DNA from: Prorocentrum cordatum
Lineage: Eukaryota > Sar > Dinophyceae > Prorocentrales > Prorocentraceae
Assembly (NCBI GenBank): GCA_963575745.1
Contig: CAUYUJ010017852.1
Location: 127,863-191,862 of the forward strand
Reading direction: 5' to 3'
Length of the DNA stretch: 64,000 bases
The stretch's first letter is position 1; every line of letters starts with the position of its first letter. Under the pieces are notes generated by a model that was given only the letters and a program-made list of their open reading frames with translations, did not search any database and was not told where the DNA came from. This document shows, one piece after another, positions 1 through 11,438 of this stretch. The position numbers and the translations under genes are program-made.

Positions 1-283
1 AGTAGCCAAGGTCGTCCGCAGGCCACGAAGTGAAGTGTCCGAACGTCATAGGGCGGGAAGCTGGGTGTGGGTGGTGGCGAAGAGTCGTTTGGAAATTGGT
101 AGAGCTTGAACCGGCCCCCCCACAAAGTGGGGGTATTGCCCGCCTCCTATGAAAACCCTGGCACTGGTGAGAACGGAGTGTCCCCAGTCTTAAATGATTG
201 TTGTTGAACATTATTAATTCTAAAGAATAATTATTGTTGGGCCCCCTGGTGCACGCCCCCCCTGCGCCGCCTAGGCCGCAGCT
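1..283. repeat. Long direct repeat, copy 1 (pair at 1018-1300)
   Basis: About 280 bases recur at 1018-1300 with roughly 90% identity by eye, including the run of C's followed by ACAAAGTGGGGG and the phrase CTGGCACTGGTGAGAAC. The minus strand of the shared part reads as open protein-like sequence in both copies, so a duplicated exon is possible, but I recognise no family. Confidence 0.75.
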
Positions 284-1017
284 ACATTTTCATCATTTTC
301 GTGAGGAAGCCTCAGGTAATTCGATGTGATCAAGATCCGGTTGTTTTGTTCCCCCCGCTTTCCCTTGCAAAAAACACTATAAAATGACATTTCTTGTTCT
401 AATATAATCAAATTTCAAGAATCCCTTGCAAAAAATAAGGTAAAGTGGACATTCGCGCGCGCAAGACGAAATCCTTCCAAAAGCTTAGTGTTCGGAGCGA
501 TTTTAACATAAAAACATCAAAAAACCAATGGTTTTTCAACAAAAAAATGTCAAAATCTCATCCCGCGCGCTCTTGCGGATTCGTAGGAAACCCAACACTT
601 TTTAAACATTTCTGTCAAACGGGCTTTTGCGAGCAACTTTTTCGAACTTCTGCGACAACGGTTGCGCACCTGCCAGGGCCATCATCCCTGTCAAATAATA
701 CCATGCGGGACACATTCGTTTTTTCTTCGCGCGCGCACGCCGAAATCTCCAAAAACCATTGGGCTTCTTAAGAATTTTAGCACCGCGCATCATAAAATCA
801 CACGAATCGCACCGTAGGTCCTCGAAAAACACCTGCACGACTTTTCAAAATTTCTACCCGCGCGCGCTGTCCGAATCCTAAAAAAACAAATGGTCATACA
901 CCTGTCATCATGCTCCCCGCTCTTGTCCTTACCTTTGTGGGTTAACAAGGCTTAACAACTTCTGTGGGTGTACGAACGTAGGCTTAACAACTTCTGTGGG
1001 TGTGTACTCCACGCCAG
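284..1017. other. Spacer with periodic CGCGCG tracts
   Basis: No gene recognised. Short alternating CG runs occur near 455, 568, 733 and 860, each followed by a related A-rich phrase (for example CGAAATCC then CCAAAA), which looks like a decayed tandem repeat. TCCCTTGCAAAAAA occurs twice (near 360 and 420). CTTAACAACTTCTGTGGGTGT is nearly duplicated near 950 and 985. Confidence 0.4.
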
Positions 1018-1300
1018 TGTAGTAGCCACGGTCGTCCGCAGGCCACGAAGTGAAGTGTCCGAACGTCATAGGGCGGGAAGCTGGGTGTGGGTGGTGGCGA
1101 AGAGTCGTGTGGATATTTGGTAGAGCTTGCACTGCCCCCCCACAAAGTGGGGGTATTGGCTGGCGTCGCATGAAAATCCTGGCACTGGTGAGAACACTGA
1201 GCGTTCGGGTAAAGTGATTGTTGTTGTTGTTGTTGTTGTTGTTGATTTCTCACTTCTGAAGAATAATCATTGTTGATCCCCCCCACTGGTGCATACTGTT
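1018..1300. repeat. Long direct repeat, copy 2
   Basis: Second copy of the 1-283 segment. Here the TTG tract (1218-1244) has expanded to about nine units where copy 1 has only two, so the microsatellite grew after the duplication. Confidence 0.75.
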
Positions 1301-1659
1301 TTTTCTCTATCAAAGTGTGCCCCTCGACGCTCGCACCCTGTTTTTTTGTCAGGGAAAGTCTTCCTGGTCAAACTGGCCCCCTGGGCCCCGGGTTACAACA
1401 ACAACGGCTCCCGCCTGAGACTTCCTTACAATTTAGCCAGGACCCCCGCTCCCGCCCGAGATTTCCTCGCATTGTATTCAGGAATCGCGCTCTCGCTTGG
1501 GACGTCCTTACAATTTATTCAGGAATCGCTCTCCCGGCGCTCTGGAGTCGCGCTCTCGCTGGAGACTTGCTTGCAACTTACTGAAGAAAGGCCTTGCGTT
1601 GGAATTTCTTGTAATTTGCCCAAGCGCCGCGCTCCCGACACCCAGGCACCCAGGAGTCG

Positions 1660-1890
1660 CGCCCATTGTGGCCCCATGTGCATGCCCTTCGTGGCCCCGC
1701 TGTCGCCATTTGTGTCCCCCTCACTGTCCTACGTGGCCCAGTTGCTACCCTCAGTGGCCCCATAGTTGCCTTCTGTGGCCCCGCATCATCTGCACTTCGT
1801 GGCCCCCGTTCGTTCGCGCTCACGCATTCCCTTCGTGTCCCTGCTGTCGCCGTTCCTGGCCTACTTCGTGCGCTTCGTGGCCCTGCTGTC
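1660..1890. repeat. Degenerate GTGGCCCC minisatellite
   Basis: Units of about 24 bases built on CGTGGCCCCGCTGTCGCC recur with many changes. A GTC/CGT-rich tract follows to about 1980. No gene is seen between 1301 and 2221; long open frames here are products of the repeat. Confidence 0.5.
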
Positions 1891-2221
1891 GTTCTCTCTC
1901 GCTCTCGCTTTCGCTCGTCGTCGCCGTCGTCGTCGTCGCCGTCGTCTTCGACGTCGTCGTCGTCGTCGTCGTCGTCGGTCGGTCCCCTGTCCGTCCCTCT
2001 TGGGGTCGGGTCGACGGTCCGCGGCCGCCCCGCCGATCAGCGCTGCCGCTGGCCAGGCCGACGGTCCGCGGCCGCCCCGCCGCTTGCCGGGGCCCGGCCT
2101 GCAGGGAAGAAAGGTATACCCCCCAAAAGGGGTTCGATCGAAGACGAAGAGGGCGGGTATCGAGGGTTTGGGAAATACGCGTTATTGGACACTCGAGCAT
2201 ATGAGGGCGAACAGTCTTATA

Positions 2222-2223
2222 AA

Positions 2224-2254
<31 letters not shown>

Positions 2255-2285
2255 GGTGTTGTTGTTGTAGTTGGTGTTGTTGTTC

Positions 2286-2346
<61 letters not shown>
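2222..2346. repeat. (GTT)n microsatellite
   Basis: About 40 GTT units with a few interruptions. It gives poly-Cys, poly-Val and poly-Thr readings in different frames, which I do not treat as protein. Confidence 0.95.
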
Positions 2347-2348
<2 letters not shown>

Positions 2349-2879
2349 TCAGCGCTGTTGCGCGGCAGGTACCGCGAAACAAATGTATAGTTACCCCATA
2401 TCGTTTGGACCCCAGTTCGTGCATACGGCCGCCGAAGAAATAACCAGGTAACCCTCTACTGGGGGGTCTAAAGACCATTAGAGGTAAACACCCAGAGTGG
2501 CAACGATGGAAACGTCGCTTGTGATACCCAGGGTGCCGAGAGAGCGGAAATCAATCACACGAGTTGATCTTATTGGTTGTCGTCTGTTTAATTGAGGTGG
2601 TTTTGAGATATGTTTCTCCTGGTTGAAGTCAAGGAAATTGGATGATAGAGGTAAGCTCGGGCATCGGAATTGTAATGCTAGGTTTGTTTCAGATGAATGC
2701 CCATGCAGGGTGATGTGGGGTGACGAAAGACGATTATCAAAAGTCTAGGCGGGTCCGTCACGCTGCAGCGGACATGAATTGATGGTCCTCTCCAAATCCT
2801 GTCTGGGCGGCGCGCAATTTTTCGGACTCGCCATTCCACATCACGCCAATGCTTGGCGCGAAAGCTTGGCGTGGTGCAG

Positions 2880-2983
2880 CAACGGGAGCCTGGGATCATT
2901 GCAAGAGGTACGTCAGGGAGCTCGGCGGCACCAAGAGGCTGGTGCTGCTCGTGAACAAGGCGGACTACCTGACCGTGGAGCAG
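2880..2983 (+). CDS. Exon-like piece of an LSG1-type GTPase (G4 motif)
   Basis: One frame reads a compact, non-repetitive stretch containing YVRELGG, then VLLVNKADYLTVEQ. NKAD (codons 2954-2965) is a G4 guanine-specificity motif, and NKAD-x-LT-x-EQ is typical of LSG1, the cytoplasmic circularly permuted GTPase that releases export factors from the 60S ribosomal subunit. The frame continues only to a stop at about 3026. The exon may end at a GC donor at 2984 (CAG|GC); GC donors are common in dinoflagellates. The 5' edge is unclear: a CAG acceptor ends at 2879, but later starts are possible. A P-loop piece that fits the same protein lies at 57453-57507. Family assignment rests on about 30 residues and is from memory. 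It could be a captured fragment rather than an exon. Confidence 0.5.
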
Positions 2984-3070
2984 GCTCGTGGCCGGCAAAT
3001 GCCAGGTGGAGGAGAGATCTCGTGGTAGCCTGCCGTCGCACAGGTTACCAACATTGAGCAGTCAACTGTC

Positions 3071-3210
3071 GGGGGTCCTCGCGGATTCCTGGGATCGGGG
3101 CTGGGCCTCCCTGGTCACGCCTCTGGCACCGCCCATGGCGCGCGGAGCGCGCCAGGAAGGGGGGGGTCCAGCGCCGATCCAAGAGACCTGCGCAGATCGC
3201 GCACGGCGGA
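3071..3210. mobile_element. Foldback element, family D, degenerate copy
   Basis: Left half CGCGGATTCCTGGGATCGG and right half CCGATCCAAGAGACCTGCGC are inverted and flank the CGCGCGGAGCGCGCC core found in the better copies at 52216-52413 and 45935-46117. No flanking duplication can be read. Confidence 0.6.
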
Positions 3211-3520
3211 GTCGTGGCTAGGCGCTAGGCTTCAGACAGCTGCACACTTCATTAGATGCATCCTCGTTGCCTGGATCAGCCGGGGCGTCTCCTAGGCAGC
3301 CTAGGGGTCCCCGTGGCTTTGGCGTTGGGCACCGTGTTTGCCACCCTGTCCCTCTGAGCGTCAGCTGCCCGTGCAGCAGGAGTCGTGCGGGGGTGACAGC
3401 GGCAGTCGCGATAGGGGACGGCCGAAGGAGGCTAAGCAACGAGCTGGCAGGCGCCGTCGGTCCAAGCCAGCGTCTGGTGGCACTCCGCAGCGGCCGCCGC
3501 GAACACGCGAAAAAGCACTC

Positions 3521-3692
3521 GCACACCTCGCACACACACACACACACACACGCGCACACGCACACGCACACGCACACGCACACGCACACACACACGCACA
3601 CGCACACGCACACGCACACGCACACGCACACGCACACGCACACGCACACGCACACGCACTCACACACACACACACACCCACACACACACACA
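3521..3692. repeat. (CA)n grading into (CACACG)n
   Basis: Pure CA units at both ends with CACACG units in the middle. A second block of CA and CACG units lies at 3791-3935. Poly-His/Thr open frames here are artefacts. Confidence 0.95.
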
Positions 3693-4437
3693 CTTTTTGG
3701 CGATCTCGGCCTCGCGCGCAGTGACGAGGCGGAGCAAGTCGAGCAAGCAGCACGGAACAGTGCGCGGCCGGGCCCTCAAACGCGGGATCCACACACACAC
3801 GCACGCACGCACACACGCCCCCCCTTACACACACACATATACATTCACACGCACCACACACGCGCACGCACGCACGCACACACACACACATACACATACA
3901 CATACACACACACACTTACACATACACACACGAACACACCCTTCTCTGGCGTCGCGCCATTCCAGTCAACGATAAAAACATTGAGTAGGAGCACTGCCAA
4001 CACAATGAATCCACCTTTCTGTGAACACGTGTGAAACACAAGCAGCCACCTTCTCGGACACGCACAAAACACAGAGAGCCCCAGCGAGTGTCGGACATTG
4101 CCGACCGCTGAGATGCAGGATACAGGTGCCTTAGGCTAATATCAAGGACCACACACACTCGTGCCCACGCATATGCACACACCCGCACACAAACGCGCGC
4201 GCGCTCGCGCGAACACCAGCCGCACTGCGCGATGGCGGGTACATGCTCTCATCTGAGCTCTGCACTGCTAGCTCCTTGAGTATCGATGCTCTTGCTGCAG
4301 AACTTCGAAACAGCTGCACGATTTATAGGTTCGATTGCCATCGCAGCCCCCCAGCACGAGAGGTGCAGTGTTCCGCCTTCGCACGTGAGCCGCCTCTGGT
4401 GGCCCCAGACGTGGCCGAAGCGCCATATGTGCAAGAT

Positions 4438-4565
4438 GCACGGCTGTTATCGTTGTACTCGTTATTATCGTTGGTATCGTTGTTGTGCTCGTTGTTATCG
4501 TTGTGCTTGCTGTTATGTTTGTCAGCGTTGTCTCATTGATCGTTGTGATCGTTGTGATTCGTTGT
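4438..4565. repeat. ATCGTTGTT minisatellite
   Basis: Nine- to twelve-base units built on ATCGTTGTT and GTGCTCGTT. No gene is seen in 3936-5040. Confidence 0.7.
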
Positions 4566-5040
4566 CGAGGATTCCAGCATGCCGTTCGGTCCTTGCGTGC
4601 CATGCTGCGTCCATTCTCCATCTCTGACGCGGGGAGCGGGAACGATGAGCACGATCCCGAGCAAATCTCATGTTCAAATCTCACTCAGCGACGACGCCTC
4701 AGGGCATGCCTCGCATCACAGAGGAGGTCGCAGAGGGTATTGCGAGGTTGTCAGAAGAGGGAGTTTGCTCGGCATGGCCAAGTTTCCATTGTTTGTAAAC
4801 ATATTCCCGACAGCGCTGCCGGTGGGCTGACTACTACCAGAAGCGTGGTGTCGATGTCCTCTTCTTCTCTGCGCTTCGCGAAGTGAAGAGGCACGAGAAA
4901 GACAACCTGGCCAACGTGGTCCCTCGTATTCGACGAGAGGCGCAGGGAGACCAGGAGCTCTTTGCATAGCCCGGGTCGGAGGGGTTGCGTCATCTGCCGC
5001 CTGCCCCCCCAGGCTGAGCTATCTTGATCGGATATACCCA

Positions 5041-5200
5041 GGAAGGAACAAAAACACACACACACAATTAATCGTCGAGTCCCAGGAAAATATTGGAAAA
5101 TATGGGAAGTGGGGGGGAAGACAAAAACATATAAAATATAGGAAAATATGGGGAATATTTTTATGTGTGTGTGTATTTTTTTGTGTGTCCTGGGGCCCCT
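5041..5200. mobile_element. Dispersed element, family H, copy 1
   Basis: Shares TCATCGTCGA-like sequence, GGAAAATATGGGAAGTGGG and the 3' phrase TTTGTGTGTCC then GGGGCCCC with 17321-17477, and its 5' half with 13648-13730. The CACACA start and TGTGTG end form loose terminal inverted repeats. Confidence 0.6.
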
Positions 5201-5278
5201 TCATATACCCAGTTGGAGATCGGGACCCGAGGTCCAAAAGATGGCTTGCAATCGCTGGTTGCTGTTTCCTCGGATGGC

Positions 5279-5361
5279 GGCAGTTCCGGGCAGTGGATTG
5301 TGTCGGGGGCGCGTCCCCCAGAGCACATTGTTAACCAGGTTCCACTGAACCCAGTCCTACC
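5279..5361. mobile_element. Small inverted-repeat element, family G, copy 1
   Basis: Begins GGCAGTTCCGGGCAGTGGA and ends TCCACTGAACCCAGTCCTACC, approximate inverted repeats of each other. A second copy is at 45599-45682. It abuts the family A element at 5363. Confidence 0.6.
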
Positions 5362-5362
5362 A

Positions 5363-5510
5363 TTAAGTCGGACCTGTCCCTCTACAGGCTGAATATTCTC
5401 AAGCAGTCAAACAATAATATTGGGACGATGTTTTGATTATTTCTGAGCATGTTTGACTATTTTGTATTTTTAGTCCCAAAGCCGCCTGTAGGGGAACATG
5501 CCCGACCTAA
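5363..5510. mobile_element. Small inverted-repeat element, family A, copy 1
   Basis: Starts TTAAGTCGGACCTGTCCC and ends GGGGAACATGCCCGACCTAA, inverted repeats of about 25 bases around an A+T-rich interior. Flanks TCCTACCA and TCCGACCA match at 7 of 8 positions, consistent with an 8-bp target-site duplication as made by hAT-type transposases. Other copies are at 16174, 50236 and 52984. Confidence 0.75.
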
Positions 5511-5682
5511 TCCGACCAACGCCCGGGTTGAGGCCATGCGTGGGCTGTCCAGGGGCATTCTTGGGGCCATCTTGGCCTCGTGGTGGCATCTTGGGACCAC
5601 TTTAGGGCTGCCTCTAGCAATTTGGACGGTTTGGGGGATTTCGACTTCACATTGTTGTTGAAGCCCGTTTGGTCACATTGCA

Positions 5683-5860
5683 TACTGTGGGGGCCCATGC
5701 CAGGAAACACCCTGCTTGCCTCCAGGGTGCCCTGGGGTTCTTGGGTTTCGATGGTTTTGCGATGGAAAGCGTAACGTCCCCACACCAAACGTCCATGGAC
5801 GCCTTGGGGTCTCCAGGTGGTTTCTTGTGGACGGTTTCTTGTGGAGGGGCCCCTACTGTA
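5683..5860. mobile_element. Small inverted-repeat element, family E, copy 1
   Basis: Starts TACTGTGGGGGCCC and ends GGGGCCCCTACTGTA. The outer TA plus a CTG/CAG terminus resembles Tc1/mariner ends with a TA target duplication. The interior contains AAACACCCTGCTTGCCTCC, shared with 57606-57785 and 57195-57310. Confidence 0.75.
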
Positions 5861-6274
5861 AGCCAAAAACGAAACACAAGGATTATGGTGAGTGGATCTC
5901 GTTCCGCGTTTCCCTTATTATCTTCTCGGGGCACACGTCGGTCATTTGACGTCGACGAGTCCGAGTCGCAAACGCTTCGTAGTCGCATGATATCATCGAG
6001 TACAAGGGAACCCCTAAACCTTCTAACACGATGTAGAGGTGGCCTCACTTAGGTCCCCGTCTTCGCCTCAGGGACAGCAGCTCTGGGCGACTTTGTCGGA
6101 TACATCTGCAGAAACGACCCCTTAGCCCTAATGTTGTCTGGCCCTCCTAACTTAGGTCCCCTCCCGAAGGGTTACGGGCACCTATATTGCTTGCCGTGAT
6201 CTGGTATGGCAGTCCGCCAGCGTGCGCCATGGATCGCGCGGTAGGCTGGTGCCGCGGGGGACGTGCAGCCTCGA

Positions 6275-6275
<1 letters not shown>

Positions 6276-6315
<40 letters not shown>

Positions 6316-6326
6316 GTATAAAAGTA

Positions 6327-6366
<40 letters not shown>
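6276..6366. repeat. (CT)n followed by (TA)n
   Basis: CT units to about 6305, then TATA units interrupted by GTATAAAAGTATGTGTGC. Nothing coding is seen between 5870 and 7080. Confidence 0.9.
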
Positions 6367-6371
<5 letters not shown>

Positions 6372-6539
6372 AGATTCCCCAATCAGTGCTCGCACTGAAG
6401 GGTTCCTAGCGGAGATTGAAGGATTTGGCGAAAGTACCGGGCCGACTTCGGTGGCCGCGGCCGGGTTCCCGGGCTCCCGGTTCCGGGTTCCCCGGTTCCC
6501 GGTTGCTGGTTCCGGACAGATTTCGGTGGGCGGCGGGGT

Positions 6540-6830
6540 TTCCGGGTTTCCGGGTTCCCTGATTTTTGGTCGATCTCTTTATCGATCGGTCTCACCATCG
6601 ATCTCATGACCCACCTCTCTATCGATCTAATTATCAATTTCATGATCGATCTTACATGCAATCCACCATAGATCGCACGAGCGACCACGCGATCGATCTC
6701 ATTATCGATCCCATTGAATCGACTTGACTATCGCTCTCACGATCGACCTTACGATCGTCCTCACTATCGATCCCAATGTCGATCCTACGATCGATTTCAC
6801 TATCGATGTTCATTTCCGAATCACTCATTT
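6540..6830. repeat. ATCGATCTCA minisatellite
   Basis: About 12 degenerate units of roughly 20 bases built on ATCGATCTCACTATCGATC. The unit is itself partly palindromic (ATCGAT). Confidence 0.7.
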
Positions 6831-7079
6831 TCAAGCCATCCACTGATTGTTGTTTCGCTCTTGTGCGATATATATATATATATACAAGACTGCAGTGGCG
6901 CTTCGCGCCATGCACTTTGGTCCTTGGAGTTTGGTATGCAGGCGGAAATGGCAGGAATGTCAAGCCGATAATTTAGCGATAACTTCTTGCTGCCTTTTCT
7001 GGCATCGCCGTTACAATAATGTTGTTCGTTGTCCTTCCTCCATACCTCTTTTTCTTCATTCTCGCCATACCCTGGGCAT

Positions 7080-7780
7080 TCTCCCCATGCTCCTCAGCTC
7101 TTTTCGTGGAGGCTCCTCCTTCGAGAGCCTCTGGGGGCCTCACCAAAGTTCTCAGGCTTTCTTAAAGCCTTCTGGAGGCCTCCTGGGTGTGTTCTGGGGG
7201 CCTCTTGGGCTTCCTAAGGCCAACCTGCCTCTAACCGCAGTTTCCCTGAACGCCCCAGTCACGATTTGGAATGCTTCGGAGGGTGTCTTGGGGCCATCTT
7301 GGGCCGCCACAGTGCTCTCTTAGGGCCATTTTGGACCCCTGGTGTGGCGTTTTGGGGCTCTCTTGGACTGCCTGGAAGCCCTTTCGGATGTTTGTGGGGC
7401 GATTTGGGAGCCTCCCAGGCGGCTTCGGACGCCTAGGAGACCGCCGTCTTGAGCGTCGGGAAGCCGAAAAGAGGAGAACCCCAAATACACCAAAAACCTA
7501 CATAGAATCAATGATTCTTCCCTCTTGGGGCCGTCTTCGGTGTGCTCTTGGAGACCATTTGATATGTTTTGGAACGATCTTTCGGGGTATGCTGGCTTCT
7601 TGGGGCGCTGTTGTGCTGTCTTGGGGGTCTCTGGGACGTCTCCGGTGACCCCCCTGGTTGCCCTGGGTGTGCTGCGAAGGCTTGGCAAAACGCCCTGCGA
7701 GGCCCAGGTGGCCGCTTCGAGGCCCGTCCGGAGGGTCCCAAAGCTGCAGATCCCGGGGGTCCGGTTTTAGGGGGGGGGGG
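7080..7780. repeat. Dispersed TCTTGGGGCC minisatellite, long block
   Basis: Repeated phrases such as CTTGGGGCCATCTTGGGCC and GGGGGCCTCTTGGGC. Similar blocks on the same strand lie near 5560, 18030-18300, 36960-37140, 40930-41070, 41490-41740 and 43600-43860, and on the opposite strand near 14080-14220 and 15540-15760. No gene recognised inside. Confidence 0.6.
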
Positions 7781-8560
7781 GGGACGGGTTTTCCCCCTGC
7801 CCGGGCTCATAAACATATAGGAAGAGGAATACACATATTTGTACTATACATTTATTTATTTATTTGTATATGTATATGTATACATAGATGTGCCAGGCCG
7901 TTGCGGCAGCTCGACTCGCATGTTTCCCACCATCTGGTGCATCCGTTCCCGTCCCAGGCCGCTCATCGCGCACTCTTCCATGTCTGAGCGCCCTCCCCCT
8001 CCTTCCCCTCTCGCGGCCGCCCTCGTCCTCGTCTCTCCGTCTTGCACGCCGGACACTTTGCCTATCGGTTGCCCTGATATGCGCCACGTTGGCGCGGATT
8101 GCCTCCGCTGACCGAAAAAGTGTCTTCCCAACTCGTGTTTTCGTTGCCGTGCGGTCGCTCTCCGTCCTCGTCGTCTTCCCTTCTGGCTCGGGTCCGGGGG
8201 CCGTGGCGCATTTCGCGCCTTTCTCGGCCCCCGCGTGTGCTGATGGGTCGATGTTCCATCACCACTACCATATGCAGGAGAGGGAGGAGGAGGAGGAGGA
8301 GGAGGAGGACCATGCCCGCCCCCGTCCCCGTCCCCCTTCCCCGCCCCCGTTTGGATGCAACTACTGGGAGGTCAATCTCTGATTTCGCCCTGGTCCGAAA
8401 TGCGGCTTGATCCCATTCAAACCGGCTTAGTCCCGCGCAATCCCGCTCAGTCCGCGGCCCAAATTCGGCGTAGCAGCCCCCCAATGAGGGTCAAGTCTCC
8501 CCAATCCTTCCGTCGAAGACCTCCCAGTAGTTGTTTCCTAACCCCAGTCCCCCGCAACAA
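7781..8560. other. Spacer without recognised gene
   Basis: Contains an A+T-rich TATT/TGTATA tract (7830-7885) and a GAGGAGG run (8278-8309). Open frames cross it on both strands but none has recognisable domains. Confidence 0.4.
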
Positions 8561-8730
8561 AAACAAAAGTGCCACTACCACCAGCCAGGGGGGTGGCCGC
8601 TCCTCCCCCTCGAGCTGGTGGCACCTCGTTCCGGGCATGCCTCCGAAGAGTGCCTGGAAGGATGTGCCACCAGCTCGAGGGGGAGGAGCGGCCATGCCCC
8701 TGGCTGGTGGCAGTGGTACTTTTGTCTCTC
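8561..8730. mobile_element. Foldback palindrome with ~65-base arms
   Basis: The left arm (8561-8624) runs from AAACAAAAGTGCCACTACC to CTCGAGCTGGTGGCAC. The right arm (8664-8728) is its near-perfect reverse complement, from GTGCCACCAGCTCGAG to TACTTTTGTCTC. The loop is about 40 bases. This could be a single-copy foldback element; I saw no second copy. Confidence 0.8.
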
Positions 8731-9324
8731 CTGAGTCCTTGCCCCCCCTGCCCACCCGCGTCCTGTGCCCCCCCATGGGCCCCGCCTCGCCCGAAGCATT
8801 GGCGCGCGCGCGCTGGCGTCCGAGCCGCCAGGGGCCCCGCGGCGCCAGTTGCGGTTGGTGGATCTGTCGGGTGCCCCGCGGGCCCTTTCGCCGATCCATC
8901 CTGTCGGCGGGGAGCGAGGGGGAGGTTGTGTGTGTTCGAGGTTCGAGCTTGTCAAACGTTTTCCGTCGGTTCTCAGCGGCCTTCCAGCCTCGGGAGGCTG
9001 GCCGGCGGCTGCGCCTCGCCGATGGCGTTGCGGGGGTGCCCGGATCGTCCCGAACGCCCGCCGGAGAGCCGAGTTATGACCCAAAAACCAAATTTTGCCG
9101 TGTGCGAGGGGGGAAGTTAGAAGGAGGAGGCCTTCTCAAAAGGCGGCGGGGCTTCTTAGAAGCCCTTCGCGCCCTCTTGAGGTGTTGCCTGTGTCTCCGG
9201 GGAAAGCTTAGAAATCTTATCAGAAGGCAGGGGGGTCGCCGAGCCTCCTCAGAAGGCCCGCGCCCTCTCACTTCCCCCCCGGGCTCGCCGCAGATTTTGG
9301 TAAGCCCACGCGCAAGCCTTGGTC

Positions 9325-9445
9325 TTGGCATCGCTCGGACGTGTGCATTTTTCCTTCGGCGAGGACCATCGAGGAGCATCCTTGATCATTTGGCGAAAAA
9401 AACACGCACGAAACCAAACAAAACAGGGAATGGACGTCCGAGCGA
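9325..9445. mobile_element. Small inverted-repeat element, family C, copy 1
   Basis: Starts TTGGCATCGCTCGGACGT and ends ACGTCCGAGCGA, with an almost invariant interior (TTCCTTCGGCGAGGACCATC). The other copies, at 16988-17110 and 52516-52636, differ by only a few bases, so it moved recently. Confidence 0.8.
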
Positions 9446-9559
9446 TGGCCAGTGGTAGGTCATGGCGCACGCGCGGTTCGGGTTGGCGATGCGGCCCCAG
9501 GGGCCAAGGCAACAGGAATGGCGCTTCATTCGGCGGGGACGTGGGCCCTTCTCACGAAG

Positions 9560-9722
9560 GAAGAGGAGGAGGAGGAGGAGGAGGAGGAGGAGGAGGAGGA
9601 GGAGGAGGAGGAGGAGGAGGAGGAGGAGGAGGAGGAGGAGGAGGGGAGGGGGGGGAGGGGGAGGGGGAGGAGGGGAGGAGGAGGAGGAGGAGGAGGAGGA
9701 GGAGGAAGCAAAGCTGGAGGAG
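9560..9722. repeat. (GGA)n polypurine tract
   Basis: About 160 bases of GGA/GAG/GGGGA. Poly-Glu, poly-Arg and poly-Ser readings are artefacts. Such a polypurine mirror tract could form triplex DNA. Confidence 0.95.
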
Positions 9723-10520
9723 AAGAGGAGGATGAACTGGAGAAGGAAGAAGAGCTGGACGCAGCCCCCACTGGGTGCGCTTCACTGCTCCGTGGATCCG
9801 CGCCCGGGTCCGCCCGGAAGGCGCCCGCCTTGCAACGCCACGGTGGCTGGCCAAGTGCGTTGCGATGACCGCCAGGTGGTGAGCTGCGTTTCTATGCGGG
9901 AGGTGTCTTGGTACGGTGCCGCGTACACGCCAGTCGTTGAAAGTAGGTGTATTTGGATTCCGAGGTCCCTATCTATTTCAAGCGCCTTCCTACTTCATGA
10001 ATCGATCTGCCTTTGCTGTGTTTTTGTGATTATCTGGGAGGGGCTCAGCCCAATTTCCTTTATCCGCCTTCCTACTTCATGGTTTTACCTACTTCTTCCG
10101 ACCGACGTCTATTTTTGATGTTGCCCACGCATCTTGGACGGTTCGTCGGCTGCTGCGCGGTGGCCCAGCTTGCGGTACGCAGAGCGCCACCACCTGCGGT
10201 TGCAATGGCCGCGCGTACCCCGCCAAGACACAGGCAGAAGCCACTCGACGTTTTCCCACGTTTGCATCCGAGCTTTGCTTGCGCCGTCGCTACAGCAGGT
10301 GGCGTCGGCTTCACGCCTTTTTGGGGGGCGTCAGTTGACCAATAATTTCATGCTCCCCCTCGCCCCCCCGCGCCAACGTGCCAGATCTGCAGATGTTAGC
10401 GCCGAGAAGTGACGCTACATATCAATTATTCACTGCGTGGGGATCCCCATATGTGCATCTCCTTGCTGGCGCTCCCTTGGTGGTGGGACTCGGTGAGGAC
10501 GAATCTGGATTTAAGTGTGA
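9723..10520. other. Spacer without recognised gene
   Basis: Mixed-composition sequence containing two similar phrases, CCTTCCTACTTCATG near 9985 and 10067. No supported gene. Confidence 0.35.
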
Positions 10521-10527
10521 TTGAGCT

Positions 10528-11434
<907 letters not shown>

Positions 11435-11438
11435 GTCA

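Noticed and set aside
9462-10118. Long Arg/Glu/Gly-rich open frames
   Set aside because: They follow the (GGA)n tract and are open in several frames at once. The same holds for frames at 39327-39963, 43952-44954, 44651-45508, 49463-50080 and 53058-54238.
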